NCBI GenBank assembly: GCA_021029095.1 | Contig: JAJOHG010000020.1 | Span: 1-64,000 of the forward strand | Origin: Phellopilus nigrolimitatus | Lineage: Eukaryota; Basidiomycota; Agaricomycetes; Hymenochaetales; Hymenochaetaceae | Reading direction: 5' to 3' | Length of the DNA stretch: 64,000 nt | Shown here: positions 45,061 to 55,158 of the stretch, one piece after another | How the letters are laid out: each line of letters begins with the position of its first letter | Numbering within the stretch: the first letter of the stretch is position 1 | Translations under genes and position numbers: made by a program | The notes under the pieces: model-generated | What the model was told of the DNA's origin: nothing | The model's input: the letters and a program-made list of their open reading frames with translations, nothing else | Database searches by the model: none

Positions 45061-45233
45061 ACTGCGCCTGCTGGTCCTCCTCGCGCACAGTACACTTGGA
45101 AGTTGCTACTGGGCGCGCGGTGTCGATATGTGGCTGTACAGCGGATGCGGCTGAGACCTCTGTAGCCTCCGCCCCCACTTCTCGTAATTTGAAACCATGC
45201 ATCCGCCTTCCGAGATGAATACTTGAGCGTTCA

Positions 45234-45289
45234 CAATTGTTTGGCCCTTTTAGTGCGATGACGAAACACGCTCTCGAGCTGGGTATAAA
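45234..45289 (+). promoter_or_regulatory. c12 proximal promoter
   Basis: CAATTG (45234-45239), GATGACGAAAC and TATAAA (45284-45289), 120 bp before the ATG. Confidence 0.65.
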
Positions 45290-45403
45290 AGAGCGCTGCT
45301 GGCTGCTCGAGTCCGCATCACAGCTCTACCTCCAACCGCCATCTACTACTTCGACCTCTACACCCCCACCCGTCCCACTTCTCCAGCCTCATTATCAACC
45401 ATC

Positions 45404-46580
45404 ATGCCATCAACCACTTTCCGTGCCGACGCCGTCCTCTTCGACATGGTCCGTCCCTCCCTCTCCCTCTCCCTCCCATCCTCTAACATCCCCTCTTTCG
45501 CGCAGGACGGCACGCTTACGGACTCCATCGCCGCTGTCGAGGCCGCTTGGGGCGCCGTCGCCGTCGACCTGGGCCTCGACCCCGAAACTGTCATCGCCGC
45601 GACACATGGCAAGCGCGCGGTCGACAACCTCGCGTTCTACCGCCCGGAGATCGAGCTTCATAAGATGGACGCGGCCGTCGAGGCGTTCGAGCGGTCCATC
45701 CTCGACTTCGCGGACTCGTTCCAGAAGCGCGCGGAGCGCCGCCGCAGCTCCGGAGAGTCGTCAGCGGGCTTCTCTGCTCGCGCCGGCTCGGACTCGGGCG
45801 AGTCGACACCGGCCCTATCCGACACATCTGCTTCCTCGCGCAGCGGCTCGCTCTCCACGCCGTCCCTCCCCTCCTCTTCCTCCAATGATTCCACCAGCGG
45901 CGCACGGCGCCCCTCCTTCGCGACGCGCCTCTCAGGCATGCTCGCCTCCGCCCTCCCCGAAGCCTCAAACGCACCCGTATTCGACGAGCCCCCCGAATCC
46001 AACTACACCGCGCACGACACGCAGAAAGAGAAGCCAGTCGAGGCCGACATCGAGGCTGCATGGGAAACGGAGGCGGACGTCGTCGACCGCTCGATCCGCA
46101 TCCTGCCCGGCGTGAAGGACATGATCGAGTGCATACCCGACGGGAGGTATGCTGTTGCTACCAGCGGAGCCAAGACCTACGGTCCGTCATCTCTCCTTTT
46201 CTATTTTTACAGTATAACTGACCCACGTTCGCACAGCCTACGGCGCGATGACCCGCGTCGGGATCACCCCGCCGCCCGTAACTATCACCGCAGACGACAA
46301 GCGGCTCAAGGCAGGCAAGCCCGCGCCGGATCCCTTCCTGCTCGCCGCGTCGTGTCTCGGCTTCGACGCAAAAAATTGCGTCGTGTTCGAGGATTCGCCA
46401 TCGGGGATTCGGGCGGGCGTCGCGAGCGGCGCGACGGTCATCGCCGTGTGCACGAGCCACGAGCGCGCGAAGATCGAGGGCTGTGGTGCGCATTTTGTTG
46501 TTGAGGATATGCGCAGCGTGCGCTGTGTGGTGGAGGGCGCGGGCACGGGGATGCGACTGGTGTTTACCGTCGAGCACTGA
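45404..46580 (+). CDS. c12: HAD phosphatase, long insertion
   Basis: Exons are 45404-45448, 45506-46181 and 46237-46580 (introns 57 and 55 bp), encoding 354 aa. Intron 1 is in frame and stop-free. The insertion includes DSGESTPALS, a serine run, ARRPSFATRLSGML and PESNYTAHDTQKE. PHEMD reads LHKMD. Motif II-IV residues are intact, with DAKNCVVFEDSPSG before the acidic motif. It is transcribed toward the DsbA-like gene and convergent with c13. Confidence 0.88.
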
Positions 46581-46599
46581 GCTGTCTTCTGTATCCCGG

Positions 46600-47560
46600 T
46601 TTCTTCTGTTTGGTTCTGCCCTTTTCTTTTGCGCTGTGGGACGCTTTGCTTGATATCCTAGCTCCTCCCCGTTTCGTGTGCGCCCGGTTCGCTTCACACC
46701 TGTCTTTCTTTCGCTCGCCCTCCCCGACTCTTTCTTCCCTTCTTGCCTCTTCTTTCATGTGTGCTTTCGACCATCTCCTTCCTCCTGTTAACGATCGCAC
46801 TAAAACCAATAAATATCTTCATATAAATCTCTATATATCCGCCAATCAATTGTACTGTCGCTTTCGTCGTCGTCTGCTTCATCTCTTCGCTCAACAGCAA
46901 GTGCCACGCGCGTTCGTACAAGGAGTGCATGTCGACTAGCCGGTGACGGAGGCGGTAGCGCTCTTCTGCGCGCCCAGCTTACCAGGCTAGACGTTGTTTT
47001 GTCGCACTTGCAAGCCGGGGGAGGAGCACGGGGTGTGTTGCATAGATATTTATAAGGCGCAGTATGGTGCGCACATGTAAGAAGTCAGTCCTGAATACGG
47101 CAGCCTCCGACCAGCGGCTGGTCGTGCAGCTCGTTGACATCTCGTGGGAGGCGTATTCAAGACGAGGCGAGCGGCTGAGCAAGCACGCCATGAGTAAGGC
47201 CAGCGCGGTCGGGAGTATGGTACGCCGGGGCGTGGCCGTTAGGAGGACGGGACATGAATAATGCGGGGGCGAATTGGAATTGTCCTGGGGCGGGTGAGTA
47301 AGCCGTCGATATAAAAGCGGTGGATGCGCCCATTCCGCGCCCGGATAATAAGCTCTGACTAAGCTGCGTTAGGCGCCCGCCACAGCCCGGTGCTGACAAC
47401 CCACGGCCGAGCACGCACAAGCACAAGCACCAGCAAGCCCTGCTCAGCGATTGCATACACCCAGCCCCTCGCCCTACGCCTCTCCGCTGCAGCTCCCACT
47501 TACCACCCCCGCCGCCCGCCGCCGAAGACGAAGACGGACGACGACGACGGCGACGACAAC
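46600..47560. other. Interval between c12 and the DsbA-like gene
   Basis: Beyond the c12 3' flank no gene is seen. A TATAAAA box at about 47311 and the GC-rich leader after it probably belong to the DsbA-like gene. Confidence 0.4.
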
Positions 47561-47602
47561 CCACACCCACACCCACACCCACACCCACACCCACAACCAC
47601 AC
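47561..47602. repeat. (CCCACA)n microsatellite
   Basis: About seven units of CCCACA in the leader of the DsbA-like gene, about 80 bp before its ATG. It generates artefactual Gly-Val repeat frames on the other strand. Confidence 0.8.
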
Positions 47603-47677
47603 CCGCCCATCACCGTCCCCGCGCAGCCCCCCGCGCACTCCCGCCTCCGGACGAGCGCCGCCCGTTCGCGCGCAGCC

Positions 47678-48830
47678 ATGGCCGCCCGCAAGACGATCAA
47701 GATTGACGTGATCTCCGACTTCGTGCGTCTTCCCCCGCGAAAAACAGTAGTAGTCCCCTCACTGACCCCCCTCACTGACCCCCCTCACTGACCCCCCTCC
47801 CTCCCCCGCCCGCCCGCCCGCGCGCCAGCTCTGCGCCTGGTGCTACATCGGGCACATCGAGCTCGAGCGCGGCATCGCCCTCGCGCGCGCCGCCGCGCTG
47901 CCCGTCGACTTCGCCGTGCAGTACCACCCCTTCATCCTCAACCCCTCCCTCGCGGACGACGCGCCGCTCGCCAAGGCCGACTTCTTCGCGCGCAAGATGG
48001 GCGCCGGCCGCTGGCAGGGCACCGTCGCCCTCGTCCAGGCGCGCGCGCGCGAGGAGGGGCTCGAGTTGTGAGTGTGTCCGTTGTTTTGATTTTTTTTCTC
48101 CGCTTTTGCGTGGTCCTTCTTCTGCCTTGCGGCGTCGTTTGCCTTTCCGCTTCGCCCCCACCGGGCGCGCTCGGGATCGGCGGCGGCCTGCCTTCACCCC
48201 CTCCCTTTCTCTCTCCCACGCCGCGCCGCTCCACGCTCACACACACCCCCGCCCCACAGCTCCTTCGGCGGCGTCGTCCGGCAAACCACGCGCGCGCACC
48301 GGCTCATGCAGCGCGCGTACGCAACGGGCGGGCAGCGCGCGCAGCTCCCGCTCATCAAGGCGCTCTTCCGCGCGGTGTACGAGCGCGAGCAGGACATCGG
48401 GTGCGCGCGCACGCTCGCCGCGCTCGCCTGCTCCCTCGGCGTCGGCGCGTTCGGCAGCGAGGAGGAGGCGCGCGCGTGGATCGAGGGCGAGGACGGCGCG
48501 GCGGAGGTGCGCGCGCTGAGCAGGGACGCCGCGCGCAAGGGCGTCACGGGCGTCCCGTTTGCGGTCATTGATGGGAGATGGGCGGTGAGCGGGTGCCAGG
48601 CGCCCGAGTGCTACCTCAAGGTGCGCGCGCGCGCCTTTCTTCTTCTTCTTTCTGCTTCTTCTCCTTTGCCATGGCTGACTGGCTGGCTGGCTGCGCGCGC
48701 ACAGATATTCGAGAAGCTCGCGGCGGCGGAGCCGCTCGCCGCTTCCGACTCCGATGATTCCGAGCCGGCGCCGGCGCCGACGCCGACGCCCAGGCAGGAC
48801 CCGCCGCCGCTCGCCGCGGTCTCCTCGTGA
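47678..48830 (+). CDS. DsbA/FrnE-family thioredoxin-fold oxidoreductase
   Basis: Exons are 47678-47722, 47829-48067, 48260-48620 and 48705-48830 (introns 106, 192 and 84 bp), giving 256 aa. After a short beta strand (IKIDVISDF) comes the redox site CAWC followed by YIG. The FrnE-like helical insertion ends FSFGGVVRQTTRAHRLM, and the conserved cis-proline loop is GVTGVPFAVIDG. The C-terminus is a Ser/Pro-rich tail (about residues 220-256). Family members act as thiol-disulfide oxidoreductases or glutathione-linked isomerases. There is no signal peptide, so it is probably cytosolic. Coding DNA is much richer in GC than its neighbours. Intron 1 contains tandem CTCACTGACCCCCC repeats. It is the only intact gene in this part not related to the array or a transposon. 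Confidence 0.8.
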
Positions 48831-48834
48831 GCGG

Positions 48835-49800
48835 GGCGACCCACGCCTCCCGGCCCTCTCCTCCGCGCCATCTCTGTTTTTGGCACGGCACCGCGCCCAC
48901 ACAGGTATCTCGACCGCGCATAGGACACTGGATTAGGACAGGGCTCGATCTCACACCTCGGTTTCGTTATTTACCTGCTTGCTTTCCCTTTTCTCCCTCT
49001 CTCTCTTTCTCTGTCTTTCTCTGTCTTTTTTCTATCTATCTTCTCGTCTTGTCTTCTCTCATTTTTCTCTTCTTTTTTCTTTTCTCCCATTTCCTTTGTG
49101 TACATGCGTGTATGGAACGTGCGGAATGTGCGGAATGTATATATCGTATGTATATAACGTGCACGCGCGCGCACGCGCTGGCGCGCCCGTAATTAACTGC
49201 AATCACGCGCTCTGCGCTCGCGCGCGCGCCCGTCCATAATGTATACACATACGTACGTACGTGCCGTGTGCATGGGTGGAAGCTCTCTATCTGCACTGCT
49301 TTGCCGCGTGCCCGGAAGAACAGCGATTGACGAGCGGCGAGCGGCGAGCGGCGTTTTCTGCGCGCGGCGCGGCGAGGCGGGGCGGGGCGAAGCGAGTTGT
49401 GCAGGACGCAGGTGCGGCGCCGGCGCCGGCGCGCCCCTGCGTCTCGAGCGGAGCATGCCGCGCAGCTGCGAGCGAGCAAGCGCGTTTTGTTCGATTGTTT
49501 TGGTCGGGCAGAAAGAAACAAAACAAAACAAAACAAAACGAAACAATAAAAATAAAAAAACGTGTGGATTTTTTATGCGGTTGTTTATATTGGCTTGCGC
49601 GGAAGGAAGGATAGAGGAGTCCGGGGTGGGGGTGCGTGCGGGCGGGCGTGGGGAGAGGAGATGCGGCGTGGAGGGGACGGTAAAGGAGACCAGGGCAGGG
49701 GCGGGGCGGGGCGTGACGCGGAATACGGGATCGATGAAACATGGAGGCAGGATAAGAAGACAGGATATCAAACAGAACAATTCACGGTGCGTTTCAGGAA
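48835..49800. other. Low-complexity interval 3' of the DsbA-like gene
   Basis: Contains a CT-rich tract (48975-49095), alternating purine-pyrimidine GCGC/CACG stretches (49150-49260) and an (AAAAC)n tract (49517-49545). Open frames here are compositional artefacts. The part after about 49700 is c13 3' flank. Confidence 0.6.
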
Positions 49801-49801
49801 A

Positions 49802-49821
49802 GGGGGGGGGGGGGGGGGGGG
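49802..49821. repeat. Poly-G tract of 20
   Basis: An uninterrupted G run, a C run in the c13 transcript, lying 20 bp beyond the c13 stop codon. No other copy has it. Confidence 0.9.
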
Positions 49822-49841
49822 ATAGCAGAAAAGCGGAGGGC

Positions 49842-51019
49842 TCAGTGCTCGACGGTAAACACGAGCTGCACCCCCTCCCCTTCACCCTCCACCGCACAGC
49901 GCACGCTGCGCATGTCCCCAACGATGAAATATGCACCGCACCCCTCGATCTTCGCGCGCTCGTGGCTCGTGCACACGGCGATGACCGTCGCGCCGCTCGC
50001 GACGCCCGCGCGGATGCCACTCGGAGAATCCTCGAACACGACGCACCGGCGCGCGTCGAAGCCGAGACAGGAGGCGGCAAGGAGGAACGGGTCCGGCGCG
50101 GGCTTTCCTGCCTTTAAGCGCTTGACGTCCGCGGTGATGGTCACGGGCGGCGGGGTGATGCCGACACGGGTCATCGCGCCATAGGCTGTGCGGGAAGGTA
50201 TCAGTCCGTTGTAAAAAAGGAAGAAGGAGGAGCAGGGAGAAACGAACCGTATGTCTTGGCACCGCTGGTAGCAACAGCATACCGCCCGTCTGGAATGCAC
50301 TCGATCATGTCCTTCACACCGGGCAGGATGTGGATCGAGCGATCGACGGCGTCCGCCTCCGTCTCCCACGCAGCTTCGACGTCGTCCTCGGTTGCCTTCT
50401 TCTGCACGTCATTCGCAGTAAGGTTGGATTTGGGGGACTCGTCGAATACAGGGGAGACTTCAGGGAGGGCGGAGGCAAGCATATCGGAGAGGCGCGTCGC
50501 GAAGGAAGGGCGCCGTACGCCGGCGGAAGAATCATTGGAAGAGAAAGGCGAGGGGAGGGATGGTGTAGAGAACGAGCCACTCCGCGAGGAGGCAGATGTG
50601 TCTGACAGGGCTGGTGTCGCCTCGCCCGAGTCCGAGCCGGCGCGCGCAGAGAATCCAGACTCCGACTCCCCAGAGCGGCTGCCGCGGCGCGCCGCGCGCT
50701 TCTCGAACGAGTCCGCGAAGTCGAGGATGGACCGCTCGAACGCCTCGACGGCGGCGTCCATCTCGTGCGGCCTGATTTCCGGGCGGTAGAACGCGAGGTT
50801 GTCGATCGCGCGCTTGCCGTGCGTTGCGGCGATGACTTCTGCGGGGTCGAGCCAGAGGTCGGCGGCGACGGCACCCCAGGCGGCTTCAACGGCGGCGATG
50901 GAGTCTGTGAGTGTGCCGTCCTGCCAGAAAGAGTCAGTATTAGTGAATGGAAGAGAAAAAGAAGGGAAACAGACCATGTCGAACAGGGCGGCGTCGGCGC
51001 GGAAGGTGGTCAATGGCAT
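49842..51019 (-). CDS. c13: HAD phosphatase
   Basis: Exons are 51019-50975, 50920-50248 and 50185-49842, for 353 aa. Introns are 54 bp (in frame, stop-free) and 62 bp. It is the first minus-strand copy of the right-hand group. Unique changes: MPLTTFRADAALFDM at the start, DLWLDPAEV for DLGLDPETV (as in c14), the TADDKRLKAG loop reads TADVKRLKAG, and the degron-like motif is EATPALS. RRPSF reads VRRPSF. Motifs I-IV are intact. Confidence 0.87.
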
Positions 51020-51138
51020 GGTGTTAAAAGCGGGTTTGGTTGAGAGCAGGGAATTAGAGGTCGGATAAGAGGCTTGGTAGTAGGTGGCGGTCGAAGGTAC
51101 AGTATAGTGATGCGGACTCGTGCAGACAGCAGCACTCC

Positions 51139-51194
51139 TTTATACCCAGCTCGAGGGCGTCTGTCGTCATTGTACGCAAAGAGCCAAACAATTG
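51139..51194 (-). promoter_or_regulatory. c13 proximal promoter
   Basis: TATAAA (51144-51139), 120 bp before the ATG, and CAATTG (51189-51194). The TGACG element reads AATGACGACAG on the coding strand. Confidence 0.65.
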
Positions 51195-51376
51195 CGATTG
51201 TTCAGGCGAGTATCTCGGAAGGCGGATGCATGGTTTCAAATTACGAGAAGTGGGGGGCGGAGGCTACAGAGGTCTCAGCCGTATCCGCTGTACAGCCACG
51301 TATCGACACCAAACCCGCGGCGACTCGGGGAATTGTGCGCAAGGAGGACAAGCAGGCGTAGCGATGCAGGGCGAGG

Positions 51377-51600
51377 CTAAGAGCAGCTCATTCCTATAGA
51401 TACGTCAGAAGGAAGTGCCAGAGAGGTAGCTGTTGGTCTGTAGAAAGAGATATAGCATTCCGAGATGTGAAAGACAGGCGAGGAAGACATGCCGAAGAGA
51501 ATCCCCCAATCATACTTCAAAAGTATGCGCCCGCCTTCACACGCAGGAAGCGTTCTCCTGTCGCAGAGCCGATGCTGCGACATTGTTGCGAGGCCCACCG
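51377..51600 (-). pseudogene. Block B3 upstream of c13
   Basis: Minus-strand frame reading FGMSSSPVFHISECYISF, aligned with FGMSHSPVFDVSECCISF in block B1. The 5' part is lost. Confidence 0.4.
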
Positions 51601-51804
51601 CAGATGTTGCAGAGCACGATGCAGGAGGTTGTAACTGCGACTTGCAGCACCGTCGAAAAAGAAACTAGGCGCGCAACAGCCAGGAGCTTCAGCCTTCAGC
51701 TCTGTCGCGACGACCGGCCCTCTTCACCGCGCTTGCGATCCTCGACATCCGGAAGGGCATTATTGTGTTCGACCTCCTCGCCTGCGATCATTCCAAGCAC
51801 CCCA

Positions 51805-51915
51805 TAAGGCGGCATGATTCAGATGACGAGGAGAGGGAACGGAAGCAACGGAGGTCTCAGCCTGATCCGAGGCACCGCCACTGATCAACGACGCTGCACG
51901 TGACCGCGACGGACC
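51805..51915 (-). promoter_or_regulatory. Orphan distal promoter module near c13
   Basis: CACGTG (51897-51902) followed on the minus strand by the GAGACCTCCGTTGCTTCCG box and CGTCATCTGAATC. It is separated from the c13 proximal promoter by block B and lies about 880 bp from the ATG. The copia element inserted 140 bp upstream of it. Confidence 0.55.
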
Positions 51916-52039
51916 TCGGGAGGTACGAGCGGATTTTGGGCATCGATGATCCAGCAATGCAGCATATCTCGAGAGTAGGAGAAGCACAGCAACCGCATTG
52001 CGAGGCGGACTCAAAAAATGTAAGCTCAGGCACTTGGAC

Positions 52040-52044
52040 AAGTA
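52040..52044. other. Target-site duplication, left
   Basis: AAGTA directly before the 5' LTR; repeated directly after the 3' LTR at 57793-57797. Five bp is usual for copia integrases. Confidence 0.9.
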
Positions 52045-52613
52045 TGTTGGAATCCAAGTCGGCGGAGCCGCGAAGCCGAGAGCGAGTGCGCACTGGTTGC
52101 GTGCTCGATCGGCGAGATCACGAGCGCAGCGCCTCGGCTCAGCGAGCCCGAGGCTCGCCGGACTGCGATTGGCTCGCCCGCGATCTCCGTTTACCCGCGC
52201 GCTGCCTGCGCACCACTCCCGACTGCCGTCCGATCCCCCTCGTTTTACATTGCCCAGCGAAATAGATAGTTACTCACCATTTGTTTGTCTTTATCTTCCC
52301 TTATCGTTCCCCCCCTTTTTCCGTATCGTAAAAGCGGCTCTCCGCAGCCAGAAAACCCATTAGTATAAAGACTCTCTTTATTCTTTCAGCCACCTCAGAC
52401 GTTCGCACACCGCGCAGACGACTGAGGTGAGCTTTCGGACATTATAACATTTCTATTATACTTTTACTTATTACTACATTAAACTAGCTTACTTCGTACT
52501 AGGTTAGTTTGCAATATGAATAGACGTTCGCACACCGCGCAGACGACTGAGCTTACTTCGTACTAGGTGTACTATTGTAAGGCCGTTGCGCGGACTTGTC
52601 TCACCAAGCTACA
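52045..52613 (+). repeat. 5' LTR
   Basis: Begins TGTTGG and ends GCTACA, so the termini are TG...CA. It has a TATAAA box at 52364-52369. A 29-nt segment occurs twice inside (52397-52425 and 52522-52550), together with a repeated CTTACTTCGTACTAGG, showing an internal duplication. Confidence 0.93.
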
Positions 52614-52628
52614 GGTTATGAGCCTTGC
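52614..52628 (+). promoter_or_regulatory. Primer-binding site, initiator tRNA-Met internal type
   Basis: GGTTATGAGCCTTGC begins directly after the LTR. Its complement contains GGCTCATAACC, the anticodon stem-loop of initiator tRNA-Met, not the tRNA 3' end. This matches the half-tRNA priming known for Drosophila copia and some fungal elements. Confidence 0.75.
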
Positions 52629-52686
52629 TAGCCACTGAGCGAAGCCGAATTTTTATTTTGTACGACATACACAATTTTCGCCACTC

Positions 52687-55158
52687 ATGTCTAGCTCGCA
52701 CGACACCCTCCCCACTTCCGTTCCGAAGCTCGCGACGAGCGGAGCGAATTGGGTTATCTACCGGATGCGTTTCCAGGCCGCCGTGAAGGCGAAGGGAAAG
52801 TGGGGGCATTTCGACGGATCGTCGACTCGCCCCGAACCGGTTGCTGGTCCTGCTGCTGCAGCGCAGCCCGACCCGAATGCTGATCTCCAGGACCGCCGCG
52901 AGGCCTGGGACAAAGATGAGGACATCGCGATGTATTTGTTGTCGCAACGTCTTGCCGACTCGACCCTTATCCAAGTCGGGAACCTCCCGAACTGTACCGC
53001 ACACTGGAACGCAGTGGTACGTGAGTTTACGCAGAAGTCGGCCTTCGCGCAGACTTCGCTACGCACCGAATTCCTCGAGACACGATGCCCCGGGGATGCC
53101 GACATCCGCGAGTTCCTGAGCGACTTGCGCATGCGCCGCGAGACACTGGCGCAGTCGGGTGTTGAGATATCCGACAAGGATTTCCGTTCGACAATTATTA
53201 CTGCAATTCCGAACCGGCTGGCGACCTTCGCGTCTGCGCAGCTAACTTCGGCGGAGATTGCGGCACGAAACGTCGCGTCGATCACAGCGCAGCCGCTCAC
53301 CGATGCGCAGGCTGCCTCACTCCGCGAAGTTGATCCTGAGGTCTTGATCCATATTATATCGGACGAGGCCGACCGCCAGAAGCGCGAGCGACTCGCGAAG
53401 CGGAAGGAACCCGCGCGTGGACCTAAAGAGAAGGACGAAGCGCTATATGTCAGTACTGCGCCGAAAGGCAAGCCGAGAAACGACGCGAAACCGCGCGGAG
53501 CTTGCTGGAACTGTGGCGAGACCGGGCATCTTCGCGCGAAGTGCCCGAAGCCGAGGAAACCGTCGGGCAAGGAGAAGCCGAAGGACAGCGCAAATGCGGC
53601 TGTTGACTCGGGCTCGGACTCGGATGGCGTTTGGGACTGCTGTAATGCAGCCTGGGACTCGTCGGACGACGAGGATGACGAAGATGATGAGACGGGCTCG
53701 ATGCCCGATCTCATTGACCTGTCCGACAGTGAGGCCAGCGAACCGGCCGATTTTTGGTCCGATGACGAGGACAGCGACGACGACGAGCTTTCGAGCTCGT
53801 ACCCCGAAAGCGACGTCAGCGAAGAGGATAGCGACGAAGAAGAGATCGCGCAGGTTATTCACCTTCGCGAAAGCGACGATGCGCGTCGCGCGATCCTCGA
53901 TTCGGGCTCTACGCGCCATATCTCGCCGTACCGCGAAGACTTCACGAACTTCGTCGAGACACCGCCGAAGAGTTTGCACGCCGCAAACAAGCAGACATTC
54001 CACGCTATGGGAGAGGGAGACTTAGCCATTCAACTCCCGAATGGCGAGACGCCGACAAATTTAACGCTTACCGAAGTTCTTTATTCCCCCGAAGTCGGAT
54101 ACACGCTCGTGTCCGTCGGCGCGCTCGATCGCGCGGCCTACTTCGCAGTCTTCGGCGGGAACAAGTGTGTTCTTCGCGATGCGGCCGGCCGGTGCATTGG
54201 CGAGGTAACGCGCTCCAGTAAAGGCCTATATCGTTTTGCTCACGAGTCGGCAGACCCGACGCTGCGCGATGCGGCGAATGCGGCCGAGGAGACGTTGAGC
54301 CTCATGGAGCTCCACGCTCGCATGGGCCATATCTCGCCTAAGGTCGCGGAGCGATTAGTACGCAATGGATGGGTTACGGGGTTGCGCCTCAACACGTCTG
54401 GACCGATGCCGACACTCTGCGAGTCCTGCGTATACGCCAAAGCGACACGCCGCATGATCGCGCGTGAACGAGGCGGAGAGCGCGCTGCGCATTTCGGAGG
54501 CGAGGTCCATACCGACGTTTGGGGACCGTCGCCGACTCACTCGCTCGGCGGGCGACACTACTATGTATCATTCACGGACGACGCGACGCGCGTAACAAAG
54601 TTGTACCTGCTGAAGAAGAAAAGTGACGTATTTCGCTCTTACCGACTTTTCGAAGCCTGGGCCGAAACCCAGTTGAACGCAAAGATCCAGGTCCTTCATT
54701 CGGACCGCGGCGGCGAGTACACTGGGAAGGAATTTGTCATGCATTTGGATAGCAGAGGTACGCGGCAGAAACTTACTGTTCACGACACTCCGCAACACAA
54801 CGGCGTCGCGGAGCGTCTAAACCGGACCATACTGGAGAAAATACGCGCTATGCTGCACGCGAGCCGGATGCCGAAGTTTTTGTGGGCCGAGGCGGCTCGC
54901 CACGCTGTTTGGTTGAAGAACCGGACCCCGACGCACGCGCTGAGAGACAAGACGCCGCACGAAGCACTGACCGGGCGGAAACCCGATCTTCGCGGACTGC
55001 GCGTCTGGGGATCGAAGTGCTGGGTGCACGACGATACGAGCTCGAAGCTCGCCCCACGCGCGCGTGAGGGACGGTGGATGGGGTTCGATATCACATCGAA
55101 CGGGCAGAGAATTTTTTGGCCGGAAAAGAAAACAATTAGCGTCGAGCGTAATGTATAG
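52687..55158 (+). CDS. Copia Gag-protease-integrase polyprotein
   Basis: 823 aa from the ATG at 52687. The N-terminal gag (about 1-230) begins with the SGANWVIYRMRF-type copia capsid start. A CCHC zinc knuckle CWNCGETGHLRAKC starts at Cys273. An acidic linker lies at about 310-390. The aspartic protease motif is LDSGSTRH (Asp405). A GAG-pre-integrase HHCC zinc domain lies at about 540-590, then the integrase core with D610, D673 and E709 (D-62-D-35-E). The frame closes at TAG 55156-55158 and continues open directly afterwards, so in other copies this is probably one polyprotein. Confidence 0.9.
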   Translation: MSSSHDTLPTSVPKLATSGANWVIYRMRFQAAVKAKGKWGHFDGSSTRPEPVAGPAAAAQPDPNADLQDRREAWDKDEDIAMYLLSQRLADSTLIQVGNLPNCTAHWNAVVREFTQKSAFAQTSLRTEFLETRCPGDADIREFLSDLRMRRETLAQSGVEISDKDFRSTIITAIPNRLATFASAQLTSAEIAARNVASITAQPLTDAQAASLREVDPEVLIHIISDEADRQKRERLAKRKEPARGPKEKDEALYVSTAPKGKPRNDAKPRGACWNCGETGHLRAKCPKPRKPSGKEKPKDSANAAVDSGSDSDGVWDCCNAAWDSSDDEDDEDDETGSMPDLIDLSDSEASEPADFWSDDEDSDDDELSSSYPESDVSEEDSDEEEIAQVIHLRESDDARRAILDSGSTRHISPYREDFTNFVETPPKSLHAANKQTFHAMGEGDLAIQLPNGETPTNLTLTEVLYSPEVGYTLVSVGALDRAAYFAVFGGNKCVLRDAAGRCIGEVTRSSKGLYRFAHESADPTLRDAANAAEETLSLMELHARMGHISPKVAERLVRNGWVTGLRLNTSGPMPTLCESCVYAKATRRMIARERGGERAAHFGGEVHTDVWGPSPTHSLGGRHYYVSFTDDATRVTKLYLLKKKSDVFRSYRLFEAWAETQLNAKIQVLHSDRGGEYTGKEFVMHLDSRGTRQKLTVHDTPQHNGVAERLNRTILEKIRAMLHASRMPKFLWAEAARHAVWLKNRTPTHALRDKTPHEALTGRKPDLRGLRVWGSKCWVHDDTSSKLAPRAREGRWMGFDITSNGQRIFWPEKKTISVERNV

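Noticed and set aside
47157..47600. Minus-strand frame with a Gly-Val repeat
   Set aside because: It is the translation of the (CCCACA)n microsatellite plus leader sequence.
48237..48902. Arg-rich antisense frame over the DsbA-like gene
   Set aside because: Composition artefact of a very GC-rich exon; the sense strand has a coherent redox protein with splice sites.
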